Source of the DNA: Candidatus Uhrbacteria bacterium
GTDB lineage: Bacteria > Patescibacteriota > Patescibacteriia > UBA9934
Direction of reading: 5' to 3'
Length of the DNA: 35,930 bases
NCBI GenBank assembly: GCA_003453595.1
Contig: DMOG01000025.1
Location: 23,326-59,255 of the forward strand
Shown here piece by piece: positions 22,540-30,473 of this stretch; the stretch's first letter is position 1; every line of letters begins with the position of its first letter. The position numbers were made by a program, and so were the translations under genes. The notes under the pieces are model-generated. The model made no database searches and was not told the origin of the DNA. It worked only from the letters and a program-made list of their open reading frames with translations.

Positions 22540-23232
22540 ATGAGGTTCAAGATCACGAAGATTCAATTCGCGCTTGTTATGGCAATGAGGACAGCCTCTG
22601 TCATGATCAGAGCAAATGGGTTGTTGCCAGGCTCGCTCGCTCGCGCTCTGGCAAGATACTATTTCGGCGATCATGCAAAAGTAGACAGGGTTCTAGACGG
22701 AATCGAGGAATGGGACGCGTCTGTTGTCTTTTTCCTGGAAAGCAGGGACATGTACAGATTCAGGCGTGAACCAAGGGCGTGCGAAGTCAACTTGTCACAA
22801 GACTTCGCTGACCCAAAGACCCTCTCTAACGCCGCGCTTGCAAACATCATCAAGATGTCTACAAATATCGACGTCGACGCTATGCAGGGAGCAGAAACTG
22901 CACAGAAAACAGGATCGAACAAAAAGATCGGAAGACCGAAAAAGGTAATCAAGAAAGGATCACTCGAAAGCCTTATCGGTCCAATGTACGGAAATAAAAT
23001 CCGACGCTGCGAAATCCTCGCAACTCTTGCCGACATACAGCAAATGGATGGTCACATCGACCACGAATCTGCGATGAATGTTTGCAGAAAAGCTGAGCCG
23101 ACAATGCAGAGACATCTTTTCATCCTGCAGAAAATGGCAAAACAGGAATGGCTAGAGAAAATTCCAGGTCCGTACTGGAAACTTACGCTAAAAGGCCAAC
23201 AGATCGCCTCAGCGTTTGTTCGCACCAAATAG
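22540..23232 (+). CDS. Hypothetical DNA-binding-like protein with AT-hook, 230 aa
   Basis: I do not recognise the family. The middle has a basic stretch NKKIGRPKKVIKK (about 126-138) containing the AT-hook core G-R-P-K, which binds the minor groove of A/T-rich DNA. The C-terminal part (about 150-230) is helical and ends EWLEKIPGPYWKLTLKGQQI, which looks like the wing of a winged-helix domain. The N-terminal 100 residues are helical. A Shine-Dalgarno GAGG precedes ATG 22540. Codon use is GC-richer than in the backbone genes. Its last 25 codons and its terminator are duplicated at 24734 onward. It lies between two REP-like copies, and a role in binding such A/T-rich elements is possible but unproven. 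Confidence 0.65.
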   Translation: MRFKITKIQFALVMAMRTASVMIRANGLLPGSLARALARYYFGDHAKVDRVLDGIEEWDASVVFFLESRDMYRFRREPRACEVNLSQDFADPKTLSNAALANIIKMSTNIDVDAMQGAETAQKTGSNKKIGRPKKVIKKGSLESLIGPMYGNKIRRCEILATLADIQQMDGHIDHESAMNVCRKAEPTMQRHLFILQKMAKQEWLEKIPGPYWKLTLKGQQIASAFVRTK

Positions 23233-23319
23233 CTTCACAACAACACGTAGCCCCGCACCAAAATGCGGGGTCTAATGCATAAAATTAACTTAGAATAAAA
23301 AAGGTCACCGGAATGATAA
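23157..23319 (+). repeat. 163-bp direct repeat, copy 1
   Basis: It covers the end of the AT-hook gene, its hairpin, and a copy of the last codons of the PAP2 gene (antisense). It recurs at 24734-24896 with a single difference that I can see. Here it is joined directly to the second REP-like copy. Confidence 0.9.
23251..23270. terminator. Hairpin between convergent genes
   Basis: A perfect stem CCCCGCA/TGCGGGG with loop CCAAAA. No clear T-run follows on either strand, so termination may be weak. It is present again in the second 163-bp repeat. Confidence 0.5.
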
Positions 23320-23617
23320 TGTCGATTTTTAACTTGGGGTCAGGTCTTTACTCGGAACACCATTTTTCAAATTTTGGGTCAGGTCTTTACTCGTTACACA
23401 TGAATATGAATTTGGCTAGTCTTTAACAAAAAAAATAGACTCCATCAAATTAATGAAATATATTTGAGTCAAAATTACAAAATATCTAGGTCTATATATA
23501 TAAAACTTATCAAAATCCTTAATAAATACATCAAAAAGTAATAGGTAAAGACCTGACCCCAGTTCTAGATATTTGGTGTTCCGAGTAAAGACCTGACCCC
23601 GTAGATCAACTCATTGA
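23318..23617. repeat. REP/MITE-like element, copy 2
   Basis: Nearly identical to 22172-22471. Differences include one G lost in the inner GGGGTCAGG, one extra A in an A-run, and two C/T changes. The high identity points to a recent duplication. Confidence 0.85.
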
Positions 23618-23772
23618 TTATGGGGCTTTTCCATATATAGATTGACTCTTGCCTCATTTGGTGTTGTAATTTATGTCTTGCTACCCGGCAGGACGTCATT
23701 TGCTTCATGCATATGATATGGGTGTGGTGTCTACATCGTCCTAGACACATTCAACACATGATGGAGGTCTTC

Positions 23773-24666
23773 ATGGCTTTCGATAAAATCCTCATGCATC
23801 GGCGCGAGATCTCAGAAGGTCCCGGTGCCAAAGCGTGGGCACTCGGACAGATCGCTGACAATCCAACCCCTGTGCAGCTCGGTGTTCGTGGACTTACGAG
23901 CGACTGTAACTGCACTGGAGTCGGCCGTTGCGAATTCTGCAAGGAATCGACCTCGGTCTGGCTCCTGATCGTCGGCACCTTCAACCCCGACCTGCACCAG
24001 CGCGGCTTCGTGTTCTGGGGTTACATTAACCGTGATGCCAAAGGTGAAGCCCTGTGCCGTGCTCCTCGACCGGATCATACGGCCTCGCTCCGTAGCTTCG
24101 TTTCGGCTGCCCCTAACCGTTCCCAACTCGTGTTCGGGTGGTACGATCCCTACCCCTACCACAGCTTGGAGCGCCGCGGCTGGATCACCCCTGTCGAAGG
24201 GGATCTCGAAGAGCTGTTCCGCAAGCTCGTCAATACCGACATGCTCCGTCGCGACTTTCCGCTCTGGGGCCACCACGGTGGGTACGATTTCAATGTTGTC
24301 GGTATCGGCCAACACCGTATCCTTCCTGACTGGTTCTGGGGCATGCTGCAGAGACAGAGCGAAGCTCAGATGACCCTGCGTCATGTCGAGCGTCAGGTTG
24401 AGGGCGTGGGATACTTCAAAGTCACAGGCATGCGAACGCTTGATACCGAAGGGCGCCTCATGTATGTGGAGGATGGCCAAGCTGATGGAGCCACGTGGTT
24501 CCGCTTCATGCTCACCTTCGAGTTCATCGTTGATATCGGAGCCGACATCGAGGCCTACGACGACGCGTGGATCGATGTTCGCGCTGATGGCTACTGGAGC
24601 TACATTTGGGCGCGCCTGCCCGATGGCTCTAAGGTGAGTTGGGTCTACCCGGACTACTCCCAGTAG
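23773..24666 (+). CDS. GC-rich orphan protein, 297 aa
   Basis: I do not recognise the family. GGAGGT lies 6 nt before ATG 23773 (MAFDKI), so I choose this over the ATG at 23707. The product is soluble and rich in Trp and Tyr, with a possible Cys cluster CNCTGVGRCEFC (residues about 42-53) that could bind zinc, followed by alternating beta-strand-like segments such as SVWLLIVGTF and TWFRFMLTFEFIVDIG. It ends WSYIWARLPDGSKVSWVYPD. Codon use is strongly GC-ending, unlike the A/T-rich neighbours, and it has its own strong terminator. These features suggest transfer from elsewhere. It replaces the body of the AT-hook gene in an otherwise duplicated frame. Confidence 0.7.
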   Translation: MAFDKILMHRREISEGPGAKAWALGQIADNPTPVQLGVRGLTSDCNCTGVGRCEFCKESTSVWLLIVGTFNPDLHQRGFVFWGYINRDAKGEALCRAPRPDHTASLRSFVSAAPNRSQLVFGWYDPYPYHSLERRGWITPVEGDLEELFRKLVNTDMLRRDFPLWGHHGGYDFNVVGIGQHRILPDWFWGMLQRQSEAQMTLRHVERQVEGVGYFKVTGMRTLDTEGRLMYVEDGQADGATWFRFMLTFEFIVDIGADIEAYDDAWIDVRADGYWSYIWARLPDGSKVSWVYPDYSQ

Positions 24667-24690
24667 ATTCTACAACTCGACCGTACCCAG

Positions 24691-24729
24691 AGACCGCCCC
24701 GGCGCTCTCATCTCGGGTGCGGTCTTTTG
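24691..24729 (+). terminator. Terminator of the GC-rich orphan gene
   Basis: AGACCGC-CCCG pairs with CGGG-T-GCGGTCT (24691-24701 and 24714-24725), followed by TTTTGCTTT. It came with the insert and lies 4 bp before the second 163-bp repeat. Confidence 0.8.
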
Positions 24730-24733
24730 CTTT

Positions 24734-24896
24734 GAAAATTCCAGGTCCGTACTGGAAACTTACGCTAAAAGGCCAACAGATCGCCTCAGCGTTTGTTCGC
24801 ACCAAATAGCCTCACAACAACACGTAGCCCCGCACCAAAATGCGGGGTCTAATGCATAAAATTAACTTAGAATAAAAAAGGTCACCGGAATGATAA
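24734..24896 (+). repeat. 163-bp direct repeat, copy 2
   Basis: This copy is continuous with the PAP2 gene and so is probably the original right end. It contains a remnant of the AT-hook gene's last codons without the rest of that gene. Confidence 0.9.
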
Positions 24897-25362
24897 CCCC
24901 CAAAATAGAACCTGCTAAAACATCAAGAAAATAATGGACGCCTACAACGATGCGTGAAAATGAGATGTAGAGGGCTAATAGATAGAATGCGATTACAAAC
25001 ATCCATGCGTATTGTAGTGATGAATTTAAAAATGCATAAGCCAGTGCGGTTGCAAAGGCAAAACCTGAGGCAGAGTGAGCTGAAGGAAATGAATATGTTT
25101 TGATCATCAGATGATAGGCTGTTTTATCTTCTGGTGGTCGATGGCGCTTCACAATGTACTGCATTAATAAAGCAAAACCAGAAGCCATAACCACTGGAGC
25201 CACCCAATAAAAAACATCAGAGGCTGAATCAACAACAAAAAGTAAACCTATTATTATTAATCCGTATAAATACAAACCCCATTCAGAAAGATGAGACCAA
25301 AAATAATATTCGCAATGAAACGAAGATTGAATTTTCGCTGATATATTTTTATCCCATTGCAT
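24862..25362 (-). CDS. PAP2-family phosphatase
   Basis: A 166-aa integral membrane PAP2 phosphatase, probably acting on lipid phosphates such as undecaprenyl pyrophosphate or phosphatidate. The three family motifs are in order: VKRHRPPED (short motif 1), SFPSAHSASGFA (motif 2 with catalytic His) and SRIVVGVHYFLD (motif 3 with nucleophile His and Asp). Five or so membrane helices are visible. The last nine codons lie in the duplicated 163-bp segment. It is convergent with the plus-strand orphan gene and starts 24 nt after the gpmI stop. Confidence 0.9.
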   Translation of the reverse strand: MQWDKNISAKIQSSFHCEYYFWSHLSEWGLYLYGLIIIGLLFVVDSASDVFYWVAPVVMASGFALLMQYIVKRHRPPEDKTAYHLMIKTYSFPSAHSASGFAFATALAYAFLNSSLQYAWMFVIAFYLLALYISFSRIVVGVHYFLDVLAGSILGVIIPVTFFILS

Positions 25363-25386
25363 TTGCCAAAACTAACAAATTAAATA

Positions 25387-26991
25387 TTACTTTCCAATAC
25401 CTTCAGAAAGATCTTGACCAGTCATTGCGTCTGGAACTGACAAGCCGATTAGACTTAAAAATGTAGGAGCAATGTCTGCTAAGATTCCGATTGGTGCAAT
25501 TCGTGATAAATCATGACTTGGCACATCACCGCTGGCGCTTGACTGGCCTTTGAAACGATTGGTCACAATCCAAAGAGGAACTGGATTAGTGCTATGCTCC
25601 TTATCGATTCCACCGGTTTGCAAATTCTTCATTTCTTCTGCATTACCGTGATCGGCTGTAATCATCAAAAGTCCGTCTTGTTTTAAAATTTCTTTTAAAA
25701 TTTTTCCTACACACTCATCAATAACTTCTATTGCCTGCACTGTTGCATTAAAGTTACCAGTATGGGCTACCATGTCGGCATTAGCAAAATTAATAAACAC
25801 CACATCATAATTTCCCGTCTTGATCTCTTTAATAACACGGTCAGTTATTTGATAAGTGGACATTTCTGGCTGCTGATCATATCGGGAAACTGCTGGTGAT
25901 GGAATAATGATTCGATCTTCCTGTGGTTGAGGATTTTCCCTTTTACCATTTAAGAAATAAGTTATGTGAGCATACTTTTCAGTTTCTGCCGCATGTAATT
26001 GCACCAGTTTATTTTTCGCTACAACCTCGCAAAGTGTTTGATCAATTGTTTCTGGTGGAAAAGCAACATCTGTTGGTAATCCTTTTTCGTATTGCGTAAT
26101 GCTAACAAAATGAACATTTTCAATATACTCTCTTTCAAATTTATGAAAGGTTGGAAAAACAAATGCTTTTACGAGTTGGCGTGCGCGATCGGCGCGATAA
26201 TTGTAAGAAATAATGGCGTCACCTGATTGTATTTTTGCAACAGGCTTTTCATTTTTAGTAATAACCACTGGAATAAATTCTTCATCATAAACTTCTTTTG
26301 AGTATGATGATTTGAGTGCCTCAATCGGATCTTCAAAAAAGTGTGTGCTTATTCCTTGAGCAATCGCTCGGTAGGCCTTTTCTGTTCTGTCCCAGCGATT
26401 GTCACGATCCATGGCATAAAAACGGCCAGAGATCGAAGCTATCTTCCCAACTCCTAAGTCGGAAATGTGCTGCTGAAGATCCAAAATAAAATCTATCCCA
26501 GAATTATAAAGCGAATCTCTTCCGTCCAAGAATACATGAATAGCAACATCTTTTACTCCATTATCTTTAGCCAACTTCATTAGTTCATAACAATGCTTGT
26601 TATAACCATGGACTTTTCCAGCTGACAAAATCCCCATTAAATGCAAAGTGCCATTAGTTTTTTTAACATGCTCAACAGCATTTAAAAAAGACTGATTTTT
26701 ATAAAAACTTTTATCTTCAATGGCGTGATCAATCCGCGGCAAATCTTGATAAAAAACTCGACCAGCGCCAATAGTAAGATGACCAACCTCAGAATTTCCC
26801 ATTTCTCCCCAAGGCAAACCAACAGTTTCACCAGCAGCCCGCAAAACCATGGTTGGATATTGTTGAGTTAACAAATCAAGTGTGGGAGTCTGTGCTTTAG
26901 TAAAAGCATTGCCGTCTTCATCTGGCGCTACTCCAAGACCATCAAGTATCAAAAGTACGGCTGGCTTTGGCCTTTTATAAGCATCTGACAT
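25387..26991 (-). CDS. gpmI: 2,3-bisphosphoglycerate-independent phosphoglycerate mutase
   Basis: A 534-aa GpmI, which converts 3- to 2-phosphoglycerate in glycolysis in the cytoplasm. VLLILDGLGVAPDEDGNAF gives the first metal-binding Asp. The catalytic Ser is in WGEMGNSEVGHLTIG (Ser67). Further metal and substrate motifs are FLDGRDS, YNYRADRARQL and ITADHGNAEEM. Length is normal. An in-frame ATG at 27045 lies upstream, but TATAAT sits only about 11 nt before ATG 26991 (MSDAYK). Translation from 26991 on a nearly leaderless mRNA is therefore the better model. No Shine-Dalgarno is present. Confidence 0.94.
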   Translation of the reverse strand: MSDAYKRPKPAVLLILDGLGVAPDEDGNAFTKAQTPTLDLLTQQYPTMVLRAAGETVGLPWGEMGNSEVGHLTIGAGRVFYQDLPRIDHAIEDKSFYKNQSFLNAVEHVKKTNGTLHLMGILSAGKVHGYNKHCYELMKLAKDNGVKDVAIHVFLDGRDSLYNSGIDFILDLQQHISDLGVGKIASISGRFYAMDRDNRWDRTEKAYRAIAQGISTHFFEDPIEALKSSYSKEVYDEEFIPVVITKNEKPVAKIQSGDAIISYNYRADRARQLVKAFVFPTFHKFEREYIENVHFVSITQYEKGLPTDVAFPPETIDQTLCEVVAKNKLVQLHAAETEKYAHITYFLNGKRENPQPQEDRIIIPSPAVSRYDQQPEMSTYQITDRVIKEIKTGNYDVVFINFANADMVAHTGNFNATVQAIEVIDECVGKILKEILKQDGLLMITADHGNAEEMKNLQTGGIDKEHSTNPVPLWIVTNRFKGQSSASGDVPSHDLSRIAPIGILADIAPTFLSLIGLSVPDAMTGQDLSEGIGK

Positions 26992-27167
26992 AGTGGGGTT
27001 ATTATAGCGTAGAAAATGGAAAGGATAAAGTGAAATTATAACCAAACGATAAATTGCCGAAAGTAGTTAGTAGAGCGACAGTCACTATGTTCTGATCTAC
27101 TAGCTACTGCCCATTGATAATCCCTTCAACCTTCCAAAATCAACAACTTAAATATCTTAAACTTTCC

Positions 27168-27200
27168 TAAAAAACAAAAGCCCTACACTAAAGTGCAAGG
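27168..27200 (-). terminator. Terminator of the mraZ-rsmH-ftsL operon
   Basis: On the minus strand the stem CCTTGCAC/GTGTAGGG (with two wobble pairs) has a short loop and is followed by CTTTTGTTTTTT. The rest of 27046-27336 holds no convincing gene. It means that this division cluster stops after ftsL here, without murein synthesis genes directly behind it. Confidence 0.7.
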
Positions 27201-27336
27201 ATAGTAATCAATTAGCTTCCCTCATAACCTCTCTAACCGTCCTTCGCTCTTCGAACTTCCAAGATCACGAAGTTATAAAGGATCCATTAAAGCTTTATGC
27301 ACAGATGGACTGGGTGTCGAGATAAAAGAATATGCC

Positions 27337-27663
27337 CTACCTATTAACCGCCATTGAATCGTCTGGACTCAAATATCTTACATTATTTACTTTCACAAGC
27401 CCGAGCATTTGCACGCGTGTTGTCACACTATCAACTGATCTAAGTGATGAAACCTGTTGTTGCAATTGTCCGTTCTCATGTTCGAGTACTGCGATTTCTT
27501 GTTGTAAATCTCGCATTGTATATCCTTGAGTGGCTGAAACATTAACTTGCCAAATATACATCGCGCCGACAAATCCGACACAGACTAGTACGCAAATCGC
27601 AAAGGCGCGAGTTGATGTAAAGGCAATTGTCGCTGTTTTTACTGATGGGATCAATGATATCAT
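27337..27663 (-). CDS. ftsL: FtsL/DivIC-like cell division protein
   Basis: A 108-aa bitopic protein in the ftsL position of the division cluster. One membrane helix (residues about 20-38, AFAICVLVCVGFVGAMYIW) is followed by a coiled coil, LQQEIAVLEHENGQLQQQVS, and a short tail. Topology and length match FtsL/DivIC, which scaffold FtsQ and FtsW/I at the septum; sequence alone is too variable for certainty. AGGAGG stands only 2 nt before the ATG, which is unusually close. The gene is 11 nt after rsmH. Confidence 0.8.
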   Translation of the reverse strand: MISLIPSVKTATIAFTSTRAFAICVLVCVGFVGAMYIWQVNVSATQGYTMRDLQQEIAVLEHENGQLQQQVSSLRSVDSVTTRVQMLGLVKVNNVRYLSPDDSMAVNR

Positions 27664-27674
27664 AACCTCCTATG

Positions 27675-28529
27675 TTATCTTTTGCGTGCGATGCGTAATT
27701 TTGCACTTCGCGCGCGTGGATTTATTTTAATTTCGTTTGATGATGTTTTTATTGGCTTCTTTGTTAGAACCTCCAGCTCATCTGATGCTTTGAAAAATCT
27801 TTTTACTAATCTGTCTTCCAAAGAATGAAAAGTGATAACAGCGATTCGTCCATCAGTCTTCAATACTTTAATCGCACTTTCCAGTCCCTGCTCAACCTCC
27901 CCAAGCTCATCATTAACTGCAATGCGTAATGCTTGGAAAACCTTAGTGGCTGGATGTTGTTTACCATGACGATGAACAACTGTTTCTATTACCTCAACAA
28001 GTTGCAGTGTCCGCGTGATCCTTTCTTTGCGTCTGGCATCGAAAATTGCGCGAGCAATCTGGGGAGCATATTCTTCTTCTCCCATTTTGCGAAACAGCTC
28101 AATTAGATCTTCTTTTGACCAACCATTAACAATTGTTTCTGCTGATAATGCCTGATCTTGGTCGTAGCGCATATCAAGTGGCCCGTCGTACATGAAGGAA
28201 AATCCTCGTTCTGGATCATCCACATGAACTGATGAAAACCCTAGGTCAAATAGCACTGCGTCAACCGGTTCTTTAACATAATCTCCTATGTGAGCAAAAG
28301 AACTATAAACAAATTCGACACGATCCTTTACTTCTAGCAAATTTTCTTTGGCAAGTTTGATATTGCGCTCATCTTTGTCAAAACCGATTACTTTTCCGGC
28401 AGGTCCTATACGATCAAGGATCTGACGCGTGTGACCACCAAGTCCCAAGGTGGCATCGACCACAATATTTCCAGAGCTCAAATCTAGCCCCTCAAGCACC
28501 TCCTTGAGTAATACTGGGATATGTTTCAT
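27675..28529 (-). CDS. rsmH: 16S rRNA (cytosine1402-N4)-methyltransferase RsmH
   Basis: A 284-aa RsmH (MraW) that methylates C1402 in the 16S rRNA P-site. HIPVLLKEVLEGLDL opens the protein. The SAM site is VVDATLGLGGHTRQIL, VLFDLGFSSVHVDDPERGFSF follows, then LRIAVNDELGEVEQGL and the C-terminal ITFHSLEDRLVKRFFK. All are hallmark segments. Length is slightly short but normal for this lineage. It starts 5 nt after mraZ. Confidence 0.96.
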   Translation of the reverse strand: MKHIPVLLKEVLEGLDLSSGNIVVDATLGLGGHTRQILDRIGPAGKVIGFDKDERNIKLAKENLLEVKDRVEFVYSSFAHIGDYVKEPVDAVLFDLGFSSVHVDDPERGFSFMYDGPLDMRYDQDQALSAETIVNGWSKEDLIELFRKMGEEEYAPQIARAIFDARRKERITRTLQLVEVIETVVHRHGKQHPATKVFQALRIAVNDELGEVEQGLESAIKVLKTDGRIAVITFHSLEDRLVKRFFKASDELEVLTKKPIKTSSNEIKINPRARSAKLRIARKR

Positions 28530-28534
28530 AGACT

Positions 28535-28966
28535 TTAGATTCCTAGCGCTCCAAGCTCTTCTGCGATATCAACCGCATCAGTCTCGGTTTGCTCACGATA
28601 CTTATTCCATGTGTCCTCGTCCCAAATTTCCAGACGAGTATGGATTCCGACTATCACCACTTTTTTTCCAAGTTTTGCGTATGAACGCAAGTACTCTGGA
28701 ACCACGAATCGACCCTGCTTATCCAGGCCGATGTCCATTGCGCCCGCAAGCATGAGACGGGCGAATGCACGGGACTTAGCCTGCCCCAGGGGCAAACTTG
28801 CTAATTTATCAGAAAGTTTGCCCCACTCCTCCAAGGGGAGCAGGAATAACGAAGAGTCAAGACCTCGCGTCACAACCGCGCCTTTCGCAAGGTCCTTTCT
28901 AAACTTCGTTGGGACGGCAAGCCGTCCTTTTTCGTCGATTGAGTGATGATATTCCCCTATGAACAT
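28535..28966 (-). CDS. mraZ: Transcriptional regulator MraZ
   Basis: A 143-aa MraZ with two SpoVT/AbrB-like repeats: FIGEYHHSIDEKGRLAVPTK (residues 2-21) and AMDIGLDKQGRFVVPEYLRS (about 76-95). MraZ binds repeated sites upstream of its own gene and represses the division cluster. I do not see clear TGGG-type repeats upstream, so the operator is not assigned. It is the first gene of mraZ-rsmH-ftsL. Confidence 0.96.
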   Translation of the reverse strand: MFIGEYHHSIDEKGRLAVPTKFRKDLAKGAVVTRGLDSSLFLLPLEEWGKLSDKLASLPLGQAKSRAFARLMLAGAMDIGLDKQGRFVVPEYLRSYAKLGKKVVIVGIHTRLEIWDEDTWNKYREQTETDAVDIAEELGALGI

Positions 28967-29095
28967 AGGAAATATGGAAGGAACATGCGGTTGCGACCTA
29001 CATCACAAGCCATTCAAGACACACAAGCGCGATCTTGGATGAATTCTGATGAGGGGAAGTTTCCGAAATGTCCTTCTGTTTTTTATTATTAATAG

Positions 29096-29145
29096 AAAAA
29101 CGAAGTAGCAATGAATGAAACATTATTGCCTCATTCCCCACTTCG
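29096..29145 (-). terminator. Terminator upstream of mraZ, on the minus strand
   Basis: A long imperfect stem CGAAGTGGGGAATGAGGCAA with ATTGCTACTTCG, then TTTTT on the minus strand (A-run at 29096-29100). It isolates mraZ from anything transcribed to its right and supports a minus-strand gene ending at 29154. Confidence 0.65.
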
Positions 29146-29153
29146 TGCCTTTA

Positions 29154-29480
29154 CTACTCCACTTTACCCCACCATTCACCTCTGGTCAACACATTTTCTC
29201 CACTTAAAAACACTGGCCAATAAACAAAAATAGCTTGAAAACAAAGAACAAACTCATGTTCGGTTTTTGTTCTTGTGAATAAGTTTTTCACAAATTGTCC
29301 GGCACCAGGTGCCAGAGATAGGTTATCCACAAAAAATTGCATTTGACTATCAAGCTCGCGAACGATACCCTTAGTTTGGTGTAGATAGAATAAACCCCAA
29401 GCAGGAGACACTGTGACCGAGACAAACCATCGTTCATCAACCTCAAGTGCAACCCTGGCCAGGCAAACTCCAAGGCCCAT
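29154..29480 (-). CDS. Possible hypothetical protein, start unresolved
   Basis: This open frame ends 8 nt before a terminator. The lower part reads like a real protein (LFYLHQTKGIVRELDSQ, then FVLCFQAIFVYWPVFLSG). No family is recognised. The start cannot be fixed: ATG 29480, GTG 29411 and ATG 29345 are options. The longer ones overlap the plus-strand gene starting at 29413, which has better signals. It may be a short gene of 60-85 codons divergent from that gene, or not a gene. Confidence 0.3.
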   Translation of the reverse strand: MGLGVCLARVALEVDERWFVSVTVSPAWGLFYLHQTKGIVRELDSQMQFFVDNLSLAPGAGQFVKNLFTRTKTEHEFVLCFQAIFVYWPVFLSGENVLTRGEWWGKVE

Positions 29481-29772
29481 CAGGTTCGGGGTCAAAGGCA
29501 CCTGCAGTACTTGCAAAGAGTTCGTGCAGGTAGTATCGACCATGACCGATGAAGGTGAGGCAGTCATGGAGTTCCACGACGCACACAACCATGAATTCAA
29601 ACACAGGTTCAAGGGTGATGTGACCGTCTGGCAACTAGAAAGGCCGGCCCAAGAAGAACAAGGGCCTAACCTTGCGGTACAGGCCTATGTTCGAAGCTTG
29701 CGTGGACAAACCGATGCGGTCAAAGAAGCAGGCGTACCACGACCCCGAAAAATCGGTATGACCCCACGCTGA
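29413..29772 (+). CDS. GC-rich orphan protein, 119 aa
   Basis: I do not recognise the family. The start is GTG 29413, with AGGAG 5 nt upstream, and a strong terminator follows. After a Ser/Thr-rich N-terminus, residues about 27-70 include GTCSTCKEFVQVVS and FHDAHNHEFKH. The C-x-x-C pair and the H-x-x-x-H cluster could form a small zinc-binding beta domain. The C-terminus is basic and Pro-rich. Codons are GC-ending, as in the orphan gene at 23773, unlike the local backbone. Confidence 0.6.
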   Translation: MTETNHRSSTSSATLARQTPRPIRFGVKGTCSTCKEFVQVVSTMTDEGEAVMEFHDAHNHEFKHRFKGDVTVWQLERPAQEEQGPNLAVQAYVRSLRGQTDAVKEAGVPRPRKIGMTPR

Positions 29773-29792
29773 TCACACCGTTCCCCTCCTCC

Positions 29793-29827
29793 CACCCGGG
29801 CCCTTGTGCCCGGGTGAATGCTTTTTT
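29793..29827 (+). terminator. Terminator of the 119-aa gene
   Basis: A perfect stem CACCCGGGC/GCCCGGGTG with a 6-nt loop, then AATGCTTTTTT. Confidence 0.85.
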
Positions 29828-29868
29828 AAAAAAAGAGCGACCCGCCACTCGATAGTTGAGGGGCGGGT
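29828..29868 (-). terminator. Terminator of the 29-aa gene
   Basis: On the minus strand ACCCGCCCCTC pairs with GAGTGGCGGGT, followed by CGCTCTTTTTTT. It starts at the last base of the stop codon of the small gene. Confidence 0.8.
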
Positions 29869-29957
29869 TAGTTGGCGGAATGCAACGACAATATAATTGA
29901 GACGATCGCGAGGATCGCCAATGCGATCAGTTGCCACCTTGCAGGCTGTACGCTCAT
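29868..29957 (-). CDS. Very small hydrophobic membrane peptide, 29 aa
   Basis: A 29-codon gene with strong signals: GGAGG 5 nt before ATG 29957 and a terminator overlapping the stop codon. The peptide starts MSVQPARWQ and is then one hydrophobic helix, LIALAILAIVSIILSL, ending in HSAN. The positive-inside rule puts the N-terminus in the cytoplasm. It could be a toxin of a type I toxin-antitoxin pair, a small membrane regulator, or a leader peptide for the gene downstream. Codon use is GC-rich like its neighbour. Confidence 0.55.
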   Translation of the reverse strand: MSVQPARWQLIALAILAIVSIILSLHSAN

Positions 29958-29993
29958 GTGCACCTCCGTGGTTGCGAGCGCTGTGGAAAAACC

Positions 29994-30473
29994 CTACTCT
30001 TTAAAATATACATTGTCAATTACTACCATTGTGCCACCAGGCACTTTTGAGCGCCAACTCATATCTTTTTTTATAATCATTTCTCGAATATCTTTGCCAG
30101 TAAAACCTGGTACTGGCTTGATATTCTGAATTTCAATTCCTTGTTTTTCAAATAATGCTTTCATCTCTTCGTCTCCTGACCAAATTTTTGGACTGACTGG
30201 ATTACCAGCTGCTTCCAAAACCTTATCAGCCCACTCTTCGTTAGAGTCACTGTCTGTCACATCAACGATGGTTGCTTCCACAATTCCCTCTTCCAACAAA
30301 GACGCGCTTATCATCTCACGAACCTGATCAACATTAAAAAGGTCATCTTCCCGCGCACTACCATGGCAAATAACAATAATTGGCTTTTCGCATGTTTGTG
30401 CCATACCTTGAACAACCATTAGCTGACCAGTATGAAAAGGTTGAAATCGGCCTGGAAAAATACAAGTGGACAT
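29994..30473 (-). CDS. NadM-like nucleotidylyltransferase with altered HxGH motif
   Basis: About 160 aa, resembling nicotinamide-nucleotide adenylyltransferase (NadM type), which makes NAD+ from NMN and ATP. The N-terminus is STCIFPGRFQPFHTGQLMVV: the G-R-F-Q-P-F-H signature is intact, but the H-x-G-H motif reads HTGQ, so the second His is lost. The C-terminus has FTGKDIREMIIK where S-x-T-x-I-R is normal. Either activity is lost or altered, or the substrate differs. ATG 30473 is chosen since the signature begins there. A long in-frame extension to 30692 overlaps the DUF362 stop (ATGA) but looks like non-coding translation. Confidence 0.72.
   Translation of the reverse strand: MSTCIFPGRFQPFHTGQLMVVQGMAQTCEKPIIVICHGSAREDDLFNVDQVREMISASLLEEGIVEATIVDVTDSDSNEEWADKVLEAAGNPVSPKIWSGDEEMKALFEKQGIEIQNIKPVPGFTGKDIREMIIKKDMSWRSKVPGGTMVVIDNVYFKE

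Noticed and set aside
23812..24480. Long minus-strand frame opposite the GC-rich orphan gene
   Set aside because: A shadow frame caused by high GC at third positions; the plus-strand gene has the Shine-Dalgarno and terminator.
28985..29092. A 35-codon plus-strand frame upstream of mraZ with GGAAGGA before its ATG
   Set aside because: The purine stretch is probably chance. The peptide has no structure, and the region should carry the mraZ leader and operator on the other strand.
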